Translations under genes and position numbers: made by a program
Shown: positions 16,161-24,857 of the stretch, in pieces
Numbering within the stretch: the stretch's first letter is position 1
Layout of the letters: each line of letters starts with the position of its first letter
NCBI RefSeq assembly: GCF_016464385.1
Contig: NZ_JADMLH010000008.1
Location: 1-64,000, forward strand
Direction of reading: 5' to 3'
DNA from: Nucisporomicrobium flavum
GTDB lineage: Bacteria > Actinomycetota > Actinomycetes > Mycobacteriales > Micromonosporaceae
Length of the DNA stretch: 64,000 bases
The notes under the pieces: model-generated
Seen by the model: only the letters and a program-made list of their open reading frames with translations
What the model was told of the DNA's origin: nothing
The model's database searches: none

Positions 16161-16385
16161 ATGGAAGAGCACCTTCCCGAGCGTCCTTCCTGGGACTGCA
16201 CCAAGTGCGGCGAGGCATGGCCCTGCGCCATCGCAAAGGTTAACCTCTCCATCGAATACCTCGGCCTTCGATCGGCTCTTCTGCTGTATCTCGGCATACA
16301 GCACTGGAAAGCGTTCAACGACCACGCTGCATCCGGGCCGGTACCTGTCGATTTGCACGAGCGCTTCTTCGGCTGGATCCGGTGA
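16161..16385 (+). CDS. Small AICE-associated Cys-containing protein (type often labelled flavin reductase)
   Basis: A 74-aa protein starting MEEHLPERPSWDCTKCGEAW with CxxC and a further Cys (PWPC motif WPCA), then a helical tail ending in FFGWIR. Homologues with the same RPSWxCxxC...WPC opening are regular AICE genes and are often mislabelled as flavin reductase; no reductase domain is visible. The ATG at 16161 is preferred (GAGAGG 7 bases before). It is 6 bp from the next gene. Confidence 0.7.
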   Translation: MEEHLPERPSWDCTKCGEAWPCAIAKVNLSIEYLGLRSALLLYLGIQHWKAFNDHAASGPVPVDLHERFFGWIR

Positions 16386-16391
16386 TCGCCT

Positions 16392-16631
16392 GTGGAGTCC
16401 GGACGCAGATCTAACCCTGACAAGGTCAGGCTGACCCGCACCGCCATGGGCGGAGTGGCAGTTCTCTGGAACGACAACCTCATTGGCTGGCTACACGCCA
16501 GCATCGGCGACAAATGGAACGCCTACGTCTGCGGTCCGCGAGCCGACGACCCGGGCCGGCACATCGGCCGGTTCACCAGAGACGAGGCCGTACGCCGCAT
16601 CGCGCTGGATGCTGGCTGGCCCGATAGGTAA
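16392..16631 (+). CDS. Small hypothetical AICE protein (79 aa)
   Basis: A GTG-started 79-aa protein with Arg-rich start, then VRLTRTAMGGVAVLWNDNLI, WNAYVCG and GRFTRDEAVRRIALDAGWPD. The layout suggests a small beta-alpha fold; no family is recognised. It follows the preceding gene by 6 bp, so the two form a short operon under the palindromic control region. Confidence 0.6.
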   Translation: MESGRRSNPDKVRLTRTAMGGVAVLWNDNLIGWLHASIGDKWNAYVCGPRADDPGRHIGRFTRDEAVRRIALDAGWPDR

Positions 16632-17202
16632 TGAATTAGTTTCGGGGTCACCACTCGAGCAACGTTCTTGTATCGGTCGTCCGCAGCGATGTGACCAGCG
16701 ATTCACGTACGAACTTCACGTACCTCTTCAAAGCGGCCCGAAACGAGCCGCTCATCCCGCCACCTGAGCGCGCCACTAATGCCGCCGCTGGCGCTCTGGC
16801 CCGGGCCTCGAAGCGGGGAGGAAATGGCCGGCTGCCGACCGGCGCGCCATGAGTAATGCAGACCAATTGCCCGCGCTGGCCCGCATGGCGAGTCGCGGCC
16901 TTCGAGCTACAGGTGCTGAGGCGCGCATGGTGTCCATGCTGCCCATCCGCTGTTAAGGGCGCTTTGCACCGCAAGCAACGGCTAAAACCGGCTGCCCTGG
17001 ACAGCGAGCCTTTGCGACCCTGAGCGGTCAGGCGCCAAGCGGCAGGCCGGTGGCCTGCCCGCAGCCTGGTGCACGCCGCCCGCATCGATAATCGACTAAG
17101 CTTTCAAAGTCGGCTTGACGCATTGCCAACCAGCTGCCAGTGCATCAGCGAATATTTGCCGCAAACAGTATCGACAACGGCCCGGGCGAAAAACAGTCAC
17201 TT
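16632..17202. other. Intergenic stretch, no supportable gene
   Basis: About 570 bp between the small AICE genes and the 3' end of the PIN-like gene. A short coding-like run (minus or plus reading near 16700-16770) has no start or continuation. This marks the border between the AICE core and the defence-type cargo. Confidence 0.45.
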
Positions 17203-18483
17203 CTACAATAAGGCGGATATCCTGCCCAGCATTCTGCTTGAGTCAAGGATGTCCATAGCTCGACTCATAACCGGCTTCCAGAAGATTCTGTCGCCGCCGC
17301 GTTTGTGCGATTCTTCTTCCATCAGAAACGATGCCACTCGAAGGTCGGAGATCCGTTGCGAAACTTGCTCGATATCTGCGTCCAGGGCTTCTAGCTCGTC
17401 GCGTTCCTCGGGGGTAGCACCTTCGGACATTGCTGCACGCGAGGCGATCTGCTCCCTTTGCCGAGCCAGGCGATCCCCCGTTCTATTTAATTCCTCCGCA
17501 AAGGAACGTGCGAGAACTGATAGCTCGGCCATTAAGCTTGGCGTGAGTTGGAGCTCACGACGATTACTCCCCCTTTCGCCACTGACAGGCTCCTCCACAC
17601 CCGGCAGAATCTCCACTTGCCGTAGAGTTGAGTCACTAACGTCCGCGCGAAGTTGACTTCTTGCATGAAAGAGGAAAGTCTTGGTACTCATCATTGTCAG
17701 AGTCATTCCGGTGATGTCGAGGCACTCGCGTACCAGTTCGGTCCGCGCACCCACGGTTTGATTATCGTGCCGCCAGAACCAGTCCTCTTTCGTGTCCCGG
17801 GTGACGATTAACAGAGGCAGCCTTCTGGAGTCAACCTCCTTAAGGGTCTGATGCCAGAGTAGGTAGTCCCCGTACGGTTCCGCCTTCCCTTTATCCTTAA
17901 ATCCGGGGGGAACCCCTTCGTCGATCCTCCGTTGTGCTTCCTTCTGCGCATCTTCAAGCTCGGATTCCGGTAACGCATCCCCCACCCTTCCGTCAAACAA
18001 AGTTTGGAGCTGCTTCAGGATCGGGTCATTCTTGATTGAGTCGGCGGGAATCCCATGCAACTGTCGCAGCTTTTGGAGTCGGTCGGCTGCGCCGTTCAGC
18101 CCATCCTCGACGAAATCCGTTAGCCTCTTGACCTCATCCTGAGGAAGTGCCACACGAGAGCTGGCTTGGGACAGCACATCGAGTAGACGCTTTTTGGCAT
18201 CCTCCAGAGACTTCACCGCATCTACATATGCGCTATCGTGGCCGGAGATGACCCCAATTCGGTTCAAATGAAATTCAAGGGCGACTTGGTGGGGTATCCA
18301 GAGGCGATTGCCCAGCTTGCGGAGCGCCTGAAGTAGCTCTTCCCGAGTGTTCGATGCGAACCTGTACAGATCCAGCAAGACGTTGGTGTCGACAACGACA
18401 AGCGATGAAGTAACCGCTTCAGCAGTTGACGATTCCGAGGGAATAATGAGGTGAGCGAAGTCCTCGCTAAAGCCTTTAGGCAT
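17203..18483 (-). CDS. PIN-like nuclease (PIN_8/DUF4935-type) with long C-terminal extension, likely defence gene
   Basis: A 426-aa protein. VVDTNVLLDLYRF places the first metal-binding Asp at D32; E70 (VALEF), D206 (YGDYLLW), D230 and D234 (VTRDTKEDWFW) supply the rest of a PIN-type acidic centre. PPGFKDKGK...YGDYLLW...VTRDxKEDWFW is the signature of the PIN_8 group. Residues 90-190 form a helical insertion and 290-426 a Glu/Arg-rich, probably coiled-coil tail. Expected activity is single-stranded RNA or DNA cleavage. The start at 18483 has AGGAAA upstream. It lies back-to-back with the ApeA-type gene at 19026, at the cargo end of element A. Low GC. Confidence 0.8.
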   Translation of the reverse strand: MPKGFSEDFAHLIIPSESSTAEAVTSSLVVVDTNVLLDLYRFASNTREELLQALRKLGNRLWIPHQVALEFHLNRIGVISGHDSAYVDAVKSLEDAKKRLLDVLSQASSRVALPQDEVKRLTDFVEDGLNGAADRLQKLRQLHGIPADSIKNDPILKQLQTLFDGRVGDALPESELEDAQKEAQRRIDEGVPPGFKDKGKAEPYGDYLLWHQTLKEVDSRRLPLLIVTRDTKEDWFWRHDNQTVGARTELVRECLDITGMTLTMMSTKTFLFHARSQLRADVSDSTLRQVEILPGVEEPVSGERGSNRRELQLTPSLMAELSVLARSFAEELNRTGDRLARQREQIASRAAMSEGATPEERDELEALDADIEQVSQRISDLRVASFLMEEESHKRGGDRIFWKPVMSRAMDILDSSRMLGRISALL

Positions 18484-19025
18484 CTCGTTTCCTGCGTCGT
18501 CTAGTCGCGAATAATCGAGGGTAGCTGCCGGTTGTCCGTGTAGGCCAAAAGGCTGACACCACACCGTAGTCGTCAGCCAGGAGAGCCACAACCAAGTTCC
18601 AGTCCACCTCTGAGGGTCGATCGCGGTTAAGGCAGTGGAGATTCCGGCGAGGGTCGCAGCTGCTGTACAGCAGCAAACTACAGCAACCGACCGGCCACAC
18701 CGGCTTGAGTCGAGCCGCCGTAGATCCACTTGACCGTATCCAACTTGATCCAAACGAGTCGCCATGACTCGATCGATCACGGGTTTCCCGACTAGACTTC
18801 GCACCCATGCAGTTCGCCGCTGACCCGCCAAGTCGCGCGTGACTCTTCGCTCAGGTGCCGTCATCGACCTGGCGACCGCAGGCTGCAGCAAACTCGTGTG
18901 GGTCGGCGTCCACCACGGCGGAAGGGCAGCGCGCTGGTGTCGTCCGCTAGGGTAAAATGCGGCGCCTCTAGGTCTATCGCTTCCTACGATACTCGGAACG
19001 GTCGTAGATACGGGGGGATTCGCCA
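18484..19025. promoter_or_regulatory. Divergent promoter region between PIN-like and ApeA-type genes
   Basis: A 542-bp gap. Open minus-strand frames run through it, but none has a ribosome site or consistent coding bias, so no gene is called. The TAGGGTAAAAT (18949-18959) and the low-GC 18950-19020 segment are plausible promoter material for the plus-strand gene. Its size is unusual and an undetected short or decayed gene is possible. Confidence 0.4.
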
Positions 19026-20447
19026 ATGGAACCGCTTGACCTTCTCGGGCACTTTTGGTTTCCGGGTCAGCCGAAGGGCGGCCAATACGGCCGCCTTACC
19101 TTCGACGTCGTAAAAGGCGGGTCTCTCGATCTTAATGATGATCTTGGTGAGTTCCTTCCAAACGGTGAACTCCACGTAGCATGGGGCCACTCGAAGCGGC
19201 GAATACTGGGCACAGTAGACACGCCAGAGGGCCGCAAGAAGGTTACCCTGATCGACTGCGGATCAGGTACGGCTAGTCGATGGTATGTCAATGCTCTACT
19301 CATCGGTGACCACTTCGACAGCGATAGTGAAACTTGCTTCGATGAACTTATCCTCCGTTTGGATTGTCTACCAGCTTGGGTCAACCAAGATTCGATAGAA
19401 TCGGACATGGTCGGCCCACTTGATGGAATTGACAGGAAGGAGTTCGAACTGTCGCTCACGCGCCCACCTCGGTCGGAAGCGAAAGATCAGGAGGGGCGAT
19501 CCGTTGCGCTAGACTTTCGTTGGGGCCGAGTCGAGCAGAGACTCGAAAAGCTCGAACTTCAACAATGGCCGCAGATCGAGATTCAGTACGGACAATATGC
19601 CGGGCTTGACAAACTGAGTAAAGACATCTCTTCGATTTACAACTTCGTAGCTCTGTGTGTCGATCGTGCGCCTCGCTTCCAGTCAATCCATCTCTACAGG
19701 CGAGACAGACCGGAGTTGAGTCTGGAGGGAACACCCTTTCCTGGCACTAAGAGGCGCGTCGAACTGAAAGCTCGATTCGATCGATTTTCGGAGAATCGCG
19801 GCCGGCGCCTGACTCCCGACGGTGTGTTCGCGTCCTTTGGTGATGTAGGCGGGATCGAAACTTTGCTGAGCTGGCTGCAGTTAGCGGACAGCCTGGGAAC
19901 GGTCGTCGGTTCACTACTTACGATGAGGAGCCAGACTTATACTGAAAACAAGTTTCTGAATCAGGTCTCAGCCGCGGAAGGGCTGCATCGGATTGCGATC
20001 GGCGGTAGTCGCATGTCGCCCAATGTTTTTCGGGCGCTCAAGCGACACATCCGCAAAACTGCGGTACCACGCTCACAGCACGATTGGTTCAACGAGCTGA
20101 TGTCACATGCCAACGACCCGACACTTGGTGAAAGGCTCAACGAGTTAGCGTCAGAGATGCCTGCGTTAGTCCCACTCCTGGTTGGCGACTATGAGCCTTG
20201 GGTGCGGCTCGTCAAGAAGGCCCGCAATCTCGGTACGCACTTGAGCGAGACGAGCTTTGGGGGTAGTCCTGGCGACCTGCTGTGGCTGGCGGAGAGTGTC
20301 TTCAACTTCACGCGCGCCAGTCTTCTTTTGCGTTTGGGAGTTCCATTGAGCACGCTTCAAAGGCTCATCATGAAACCCGATGTCCAATTCGCAACTGACC
20401 GGTGCGCCGATGTAGTAGGTCGCCTGGGCGGCAGAAGCCTGCCGTAG
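19026..20447 (+). CDS. apeA: ApeA-type abortive-infection protein (ApeA N-terminal domain plus HEPN RNase domain)
   Basis: A 473-aa protein. The opening LLGHFWFPGQPKGGQYGRLT followed by GGSLDL matches the ApeA N-terminal beta domain. The C-terminal helical region ends with WVRLVKKARNLGTH, whose R400-N-x3-H405 is the Rx4-6H active site of HEPN ribonucleases. ApeA proteins are single-gene anti-phage systems in which the N-terminal domain is thought to sense infection and HEPN cleaves RNA. Divergent from the PIN-like nuclease gene; low GC. The ATG at 19026 follows a GGGGG stretch and is well placed. No antitoxin is seen. Confidence 0.85.
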   Translation: MEPLDLLGHFWFPGQPKGGQYGRLTFDVVKGGSLDLNDDLGEFLPNGELHVAWGHSKRRILGTVDTPEGRKKVTLIDCGSGTASRWYVNALLIGDHFDSDSETCFDELILRLDCLPAWVNQDSIESDMVGPLDGIDRKEFELSLTRPPRSEAKDQEGRSVALDFRWGRVEQRLEKLELQQWPQIEIQYGQYAGLDKLSKDISSIYNFVALCVDRAPRFQSIHLYRRDRPELSLEGTPFPGTKRRVELKARFDRFSENRGRRLTPDGVFASFGDVGGIETLLSWLQLADSLGTVVGSLLTMRSQTYTENKFLNQVSAAEGLHRIAIGGSRMSPNVFRALKRHIRKTAVPRSQHDWFNELMSHANDPTLGERLNELASEMPALVPLLVGDYEPWVRLVKKARNLGTHLSETSFGGSPGDLLWLAESVFNFTRASLLLRLGVPLSTLQRLIMKPDVQFATDRCADVVGRLGGRSLP

Positions 20448-20555
20448 TTACCCACTATAGAGACTCGACGCGCCCCTCGATGGAATAGGACACCGCAAAG
20501 GATACGGCGACGAGGAATTTCTCCCTGCTGCCCGACTGCGGCGCTTGCCGGAGAC

Positions 20556-21227
20556 TTAGCCGAGCTCAGGTTCGCCGTTGTTCACCCTGACCCACGACCG
20601 GCCATTCACGTCAATGAATCGCAAGCGAATGTCGTGAGCCTTGACGATAAACGGCGATTCTCGCTGGTGCGGCGAGAAGGAGCGACGTGCAACTTCATGG
20701 CCTGGGCCAAACACATCAATGGGGTCGAGGTCGATCGTCTCATCCCCTTCACGAGAGGTGATTGAGACTTCAAGCCGCCGGACGGGGCCCGATCCGAAGT
20801 TGAATACGCTGACATTGATTTGTGCGATCAGGCCGAGGGACGGCTGGCCGCTGATGCTGACCTTGCTGCCGTGAACAACCGCCCGTGCAGGGAGCTTCAA
20901 TGCCTCTACTCGGTCCGCCTCGACGCGCGCGCGATCCGCCGCAGCCTCCGCCCGTTCCCGTTTCGCGTCTCGACGCGCCTCAGCGGCATCTACTTGTGCG
21001 ACCTTGGCCTGACGCCGTTCATGGAGGAGCAGCAAGCCGGTGAACAACGCGGCAAGGATGCCGGCCGCGACACCGACGATGTTTCCCCATCCTTGCATCC
21101 AGTCAGTGACCTTCGGTGGCTCCTGGCTAGGCGGTGGCGTATACCGGGAGGAGGTGACGATCATCGCCGCGACCGCTGCAGCCATAGCCGCGAAACCAGC
21201 TCCGCACAGGAGCAGCACCTTCTTCAC
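20556..21227 (-). CDS. Membrane-anchored coiled-coil protein, function unknown (element A distal cargo)
   Basis: A 223-aa protein. Two membrane helices (about 5-25 and 47-68) flank a short loop; an Ala/Arg/Glu-rich coiled coil (70-108, KVAQVDAAEARRDAKRERAE) leads to a C-terminal beta-rich domain (115-223). That order, with the beta domain on the cytoplasmic side, resembles small membrane effectors or sensors near defence genes, but no named family is recognised. It is convergent with apeA (109-bp gap) and lies 338 bp from the middle att copy. Confidence 0.7.
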   Translation of the reverse strand: MKKVLLLCGAGFAAMAAAVAAMIVTSSRYTPPPSQEPPKVTDWMQGWGNIVGVAAGILAALFTGLLLLHERRQAKVAQVDAAEARRDAKRERAEAAADRARVEADRVEALKLPARAVVHGSKVSISGQPSLGLIAQINVSVFNFGSGPVRRLEVSITSREGDETIDLDPIDVFGPGHEVARRSFSPHQRESPFIVKAHDIRLRFIDVNGRSWVRVNNGEPELG

Positions 21228-21564
21228 GAGACAGGGACGCTACCCGATCCACGGATCGAGCCTTCGGCCCACTGCTCCATGCAGGTCGAGGCTTCGGTGC
21301 GCTTGCTCTGCTCCTGCCGCTGGACTGGAACCGTCGATGTTGCCGATCTCGGCGAGCGGCTGCCTCACGCGACCGTGCCGGGATAGTTGCCGCCGGCGAC
21401 GCCCCTTGCAGTGTGGAAGTTCTCGCGTACCTGTGCCGTGCCCGACCGAAGGGCAAACAGGGCCCAATGAAGGTTGGACAACCCTCGTCCTGTACGTCCG
21501 CGACCATAGTGCGACAACGGGTCCACCGGACTCGATATTCACGCAGGTCGGGCTTTTGCGGCGC

Positions 21565-21626
21565 CCGGTCTTGAAAACCGGTGAGGCGTTCCGCGTCTCC
21601 GTGGGTTCGAATCCCACGCCCTCCGC
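21565..21626 (+). repeat. att copy 2 (junction between elements A and B)
   Basis: Exact copy of 2469-2530. The bases before it do not restore the tRNA 5' half and CCA is replaced by TCT, so it is not a functional tRNA. It is both the right end of element A and the left end of element B, the hallmark of tandem accretion. Confidence 0.93.
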
Positions 21627-21770
21627 TCTAACCACGCGAAAGACGCTGCTGACCTGTGGTAACGCGGGATGCGGGACCTCGATGATGGATGAGCGAGTCC
21701 AACTCGGTCTCAAGTGATCTAGTTACAGCTCACCCTTCACGGCAAATACGCGGCAAACTACGGCGGCGGC

Positions 21771-21935
21771 CTACGTCTCACCGTCCTCCACCCTGAGAGC
21801 CTGTGCAATCCGGCGGCGCCGCCTCGCCTAGCCATCGATGCACATGGTGTTGACCTTAAGTAGCACGGTGCGGGCCGTTCGCTCCGCCGCCTGGGCACAG
21901 CCCGGGAGCTCCGACGCGGCGCCGAAGGGACGAGG
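21771..21935 (-). pseudogene. Third integrase relic (C-terminal scrap)
   Basis: Minus-strand reading gives RTVLLKVNTMCIDG, stop, ARRRRRIAQAL, then a terminal TAG at 21771-21773. This aligns with the ends of the two other integrases (HVLLKVYAKCIDGQDEAARRRI). The nucleophile Tyr position reads Asn and a nonsense codon follows. It lies 145 bp from att copy 2, the usual place for an integrase 3' end. The upstream limit is approximate. Confidence 0.65.
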
Positions 21936-22558
21936 CGGGCCGTAATGATTCGGATGCACCGGGCCTGGTCGTGGCCGGCGAGCCACTCATCCCCCTCCAA
22001 TCAGGAGGTCCCGCGCTGTGGCCTGCAAGCACCCATGCATGCGGCGACTCCCTGCCTGGCCTGGCCGGCCAGCTGTACGGCGAAGACCAGGCCACCCATC
22101 CGTGGAGGGGCCGCAACCCGATTGGAGTCCTTTGGGTGACATGCCGGCACCTTCCGATCGTCGGCGATCCCGACAAGTCCAGCAAGTTCGCATGGATCTT
22201 CGACCGCCTTAAAATAGCGCTACGAGAGTGCGATTTATTCTAAGGCGGCACGTATTACATCCGCTTCGCGCGAGATTTCGCCGAGGCGGCTTCATGCGGG
22301 ATCGATTAGCGACTAGAGGCAACTAGTGGCAACCGCACAGGGGCCACCGAAAGCTCTTCCGGGTGACACGCGGGAATGTGACTCACTTCACAATAAGCAG
22401 GTGAAGGCGGGTGCGAGAATCCGTGATGCGCAGGCCAGGACCTCAGCACTAGGCATTTCCTCTGACGCAATCACATCGTTGCGTATCTATTATCTCGCCT
22501 GGCGGGCAAAGAATTGCCAGAGGGCGTCGGGTAATGTCCCGGAGGAACCACAAAGGGG
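21936..22558. other. Decayed sequence, no supportable gene
   Basis: About 620 bp after the integrase scrap. Short open frames in several phases, none with a ribosome site or protein-like composition. Probably the remains of the element that carried the third integrase. Confidence 0.4.
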
Positions 22559-22584
22559 GACGGCCCGGGGGCAACCGGGCCGTC
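22559..22584 (+). promoter_or_regulatory. Leader hairpin 1 (GACGGCCCGG stem)
   Basis: GACGGCCCGG (22559-22568) pairs with CCGGGCCGTC (22575-22584). It lies 47 bases before a strong ribosome site (AAGGAGA) and the short frame at 22632. A near copy of this arrangement occurs at 23443-23469, so it looks like a conserved leader or attenuator. Confidence 0.55.
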
Positions 22585-22631
22585 ATGTCGACCCCTGTCC
22601 TTACGTATGCATGGCTCAGAAGGAGAACGAC

Positions 22632-22721
22632 ATGACCACCGTAGCGCTGAAGCATGCTCCCGAACAAGCGGAACTCGATCACCGTCTCGACGTTATAAAG
22701 CTCGCCCCTCGCGGCAGCTAG
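22632..22721 (+). CDS. Very short open frame (29 aa) with strong ribosome site
   Basis: MTTVALKHAPEQAEL..., 29 codons, preceded by AAGGAGA with ideal spacing and by a leader hairpin. The start region (AAGGAGAACGAC then a start codon and xTTVA/ATV) is shared with the 78-aa gene at 23525. It may be a genuine microprotein, a leader peptide, or a truncated duplicate whose body was lost. No family is recognised. Confidence 0.4.
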   Translation: MTTVALKHAPEQAELDHRLDVIKLAPRGS

Positions 22722-23442
22722 CTTGGCCACTGCGGCTGGAACGCTGCTTCAAGTAGTAGGCGAGTCGAGAGGCCGGACGAAACTGTGCGGCGCCCTAACC
22801 AGGCGATCGGCATCATCACGGCTCTTGCTCTCGGCATTGCGGCTGCCTACGACTAGCCTCGCAGAGAGGTGAAGCAGCGGGCCCGCAACTCCTCAGGACC
22901 CGCCTGGCCACCCGTCCCTGGGGCGTGACGGACGCGGAGAGGTCGCGAGGTCTGGTCTGCGCCGGGCCAACGCCCACCGAAACCTGGCGACGCTATTCGC
23001 GCTCCCGATCTCCACACACGCCATAGGGTGCCGTCGCCACACTGTTGGGTCCTCGGCGCGGCTTGATCAGCACCTCACACCGTCGCTCAGCGTCCTCGTG
23101 ACTCGACGGCAAGACCAACCTCATGCGCAAGCAGGCCAACTGCCCTCATGCCGCGCGCTGGGTCTAGGCCCGGAAAAGCATGTGCTAGCTGGCCAAACGG
23201 TAGATGCCCCACGCCTTCTCACCGTCGACACATGGAGGGAATATACGTGATTCGAATCACCCGTAACCTTCTACCCTAAGTGGCATTCCGCATACGCAGA
23301 GATGCGGCATTCGGCCTATACAACGCACAAAAGGGACGCGGCCCAACGTGCCAATTACGCACCGTGACTGGCTCACGTCCGACGGGGCGGGGGATTTTCA
23401 GGTACTTACTTCTTGCCGGACGTGTGATCGCCCGGAGACACC
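22722..23442. other. Gap without a supportable gene
   Basis: About 720 bp. A 23-codon GTG frame at 22785 ending in TAG encodes a hydrophobic helix (QAIGIITALALGIAAAY) but has a poor ribosome site. ATTCGAAT-centred palindrome near 23247. Nothing else is recognised. Confidence 0.4.
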
Positions 23443-23469
23443 GACGGCCCGCGTGCGAGGCGGGCCGTC
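23443..23469 (+). promoter_or_regulatory. Leader hairpin 2 (GACGGCCCG stem)
   Basis: GACGGCCCG (23443-23451) pairs with CGGGCCGTC (23461-23469). It repeats the stem of 22559-22584 and precedes the same AAGGAGAACGAC ribosome site, here for the 78-aa membrane protein. Confidence 0.55.
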
Positions 23470-23524
23470 GTGCCGCACCCCTCATGGTTCCCAGCTCAGA
23501 GACCCACAGCGAAGGAGAACGACG

Positions 23525-23761
23525 TTGGCCACCGTAACCAGGAATGCTGGCGAGAGCCAAGACAATCAAGATCCACGATCGGCTGTAGCGAAGGCTGCGC
23601 TCCTTGCCGTCAGCGGTCTAGCGACCGCTATCGCCACAATTTTGGTGGTTGGCGGCCAGTGGAACGTTGATGGCGGCACCCTCCGTTACGCCATCACGGT
23701 GATTGGTGTGATTGCGGTCATTGCGCAGATTGGCTCGGCCGTCTATGTGATCCGCCGCTAA
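23525..23761 (+). CDS. Small two-helix membrane protein (78 aa)
   Basis: Start TTG at 23525 directly after AAGGAGAACGACG. The protein has a polar start (ATVTRNAGESQDNQDPRS), a helix at about 23-41 (LLAVSGLATAIATILVV) and a second at about 53-75 (ITVIGVIAVIAQIGSAVYVI) ending in RR. A 9-bp hairpin follows. Size and layout fit small phage or AICE membrane proteins, including holin-like ones, but no family is assigned. Confidence 0.65.
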   Translation: MATVTRNAGESQDNQDPRSAVAKAALLAVSGLATAIATILVVGGQWNVDGGTLRYAITVIGVIAVIAQIGSAVYVIRR

Positions 23762-23774
23762 GGGCGCTTTGGTT

Positions 23775-23798
23775 GGCCCGGATCTCACAATCCGGGCC
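23775..23798 (+). terminator. Hairpin terminator after the small membrane protein gene
   Basis: GGCCCGGAT (23775-23783) pairs perfectly with ATCCGGGCC (23790-23798) around a 6-base loop, 13 bases after the stop. There is no U-tract, as is common in high-GC actinobacteria. It also faces the 3' end of the integrase pseudogene at 23868. Confidence 0.6.
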
Positions 23799-23867
23799 GC
23801 TGCTCCGCTGATACCAATCAAGCGATGTGAGGATGTAGGCGACTTGCCATAAGGGCTGCGGCTGTTC

Positions 23868-24857
23868 CTACAGCGCCTCCAACGCCTCCGCGATCCGGCG
23901 GCGCGCAGCCTCGTCCTGGCCATCGATGCACTTGGCGTAGACCTTGAGGAGCACGTGCACGCTGTGACCCGCCCACTCCGCCACCTGAGTAGCGGGTACC
24001 CCGGCGTTGAGCCAGAGCGACACGGCGGCGTGCCGCAGTTGATAGGGCACCTTGCCCAGCGGCGACCGCTGTTGCGTGGGGGTGAGGGCGTCCTTGCGGG
24101 CTTGCCGCCAGACTCGCGAGTACGTCTCCTTCGAGAGGGGACCGCCCCCGTATCCCTGCCTGACGAACAGCCGGCCGTCCGATCCCGCGCCGAATTCTGC
24201 GAGGTGCCACCGAAGCGCTCGTACGAGGATCGGCGGGGCGGGGACGATACGCGTGGCCGTCTTCGCCCGGTGCTTGAGTTCCCGGTCCTCCCGCATGTCC
24301 GTGCTGTCGTCACCCCAGTTCTCACCTACGTGCTGGGTTGATCCGGTTAGCCGCAGAACGCCCCACCCGTCTTCCGGTAGCTCGCCCTCCTCCTCCCGCA
24401 GGTGCAGCGCCTCAGCCGGCCGAAGCGCCGAGTAGTACAGGCACGCGAAGAACGCCACCAATCGAGGCGACTTCGAGCTGACCGCGGTGAGCAGGGTCAG
24501 CGCTTGAGGTGGGCTGATGACAGATCTCCGATCAACCTCTTCGGTCGACTTGGGGGCGGACCATTGAACGAAGTCCATCGGATGAGCGTCGATGAGCCGC
24601 AGCTCCACGGCGTATCGGAGCGCGCCGTAGAAGACGGCACGTTTGCGGGCGACCGTGTTCGCTGCTGCGGCCTTGCCATCAATGCGGAGGGCCAGCATGT
24701 CGAGGGCTTTCCGGATCAGAGCGGCGTCGGTGAGGTCCGTCAGCTTCACGGTGTGAGCCGAGAGCCATTTCACCGTGTTAGCCATGTTGTCCGGCGGCGG
24801 CCCGTCCTCGCGGCGGGTGCGGTTGAAGGACCAGTTATAGAGGGCCTGCCGGATCGC
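23868..24857 (-). pseudogene. Tyrosine integrase of element B, N-terminus deleted
   Basis: Reads as the C-terminal 330 codons of an integrase closely related to the one at 5959-7347 (shared WSFN, ALRPAEALHL, YQLRHAAVSLWL, WAGHSVHVLLKVYAK). All catalytic residues remain, but about 125 N-terminal residues, which hold the arm-binding region, are missing. The frame stops at about 24857, where sequence of a GntR/UTRA gene on the other strand begins. An internal ATG at 24785 could start a shortened protein, probably not a working integrase. Confidence 0.85.

Larger units (their letters stand above)
2469..21626. mobile_element. Element A: complete-looking actinomycete integrative and conjugative element (AICE) at tRNA-Ser
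   Basis: Bounded by exact 62-bp direct repeats of the tRNA-Ser 3' half. Inside, in AICE order on the minus strand: DUF6284, DUF2637, a 60-aa protein, FtsK-type translocase, a small zinc-ribbon protein, a frameshifted small gene, a DnaB_N/DUF3987 replication protein, excisionase and integrase. A GntR/HAD regulatory pair faces the other way. Cargo sits at both ends: a low-GC secreted/lipoprotein/membrane set (3924-5791) and PIN-like and ApeA-type genes (17203-20447). All enzymes needed for integration, excision, replication and double-stranded DNA transfer appear intact, so it may be mobile. Its ends and order are read directly; mobility is inferred. Confidence 0.88.

Noticed and set aside
16640..16790. 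Fragment of a recombinase in the gap before the PIN-like gene
   Set aside because: About 25 coding-like residues only, with no identifiable family.
18484..18808. Minus-strand frame upstream of the PIN-like gene, or an N-terminal extension of it
   Set aside because: A good ribosome site and a PIN-type N-terminus begin at 18483; the upstream frame reads as low-quality sequence.
21565..21626. Possible second and third tRNA-Ser genes at 21565 and 31952
   Set aside because: Only the 3' half is present, the 5' acceptor strand and D arm are missing; they are att repeats.
23240..23256. ATTCGAAT palindrome as an additional att site
   Set aside because: It shares only the T-loop-like hexamer with the tRNA and lacks the flanking stem sequence.
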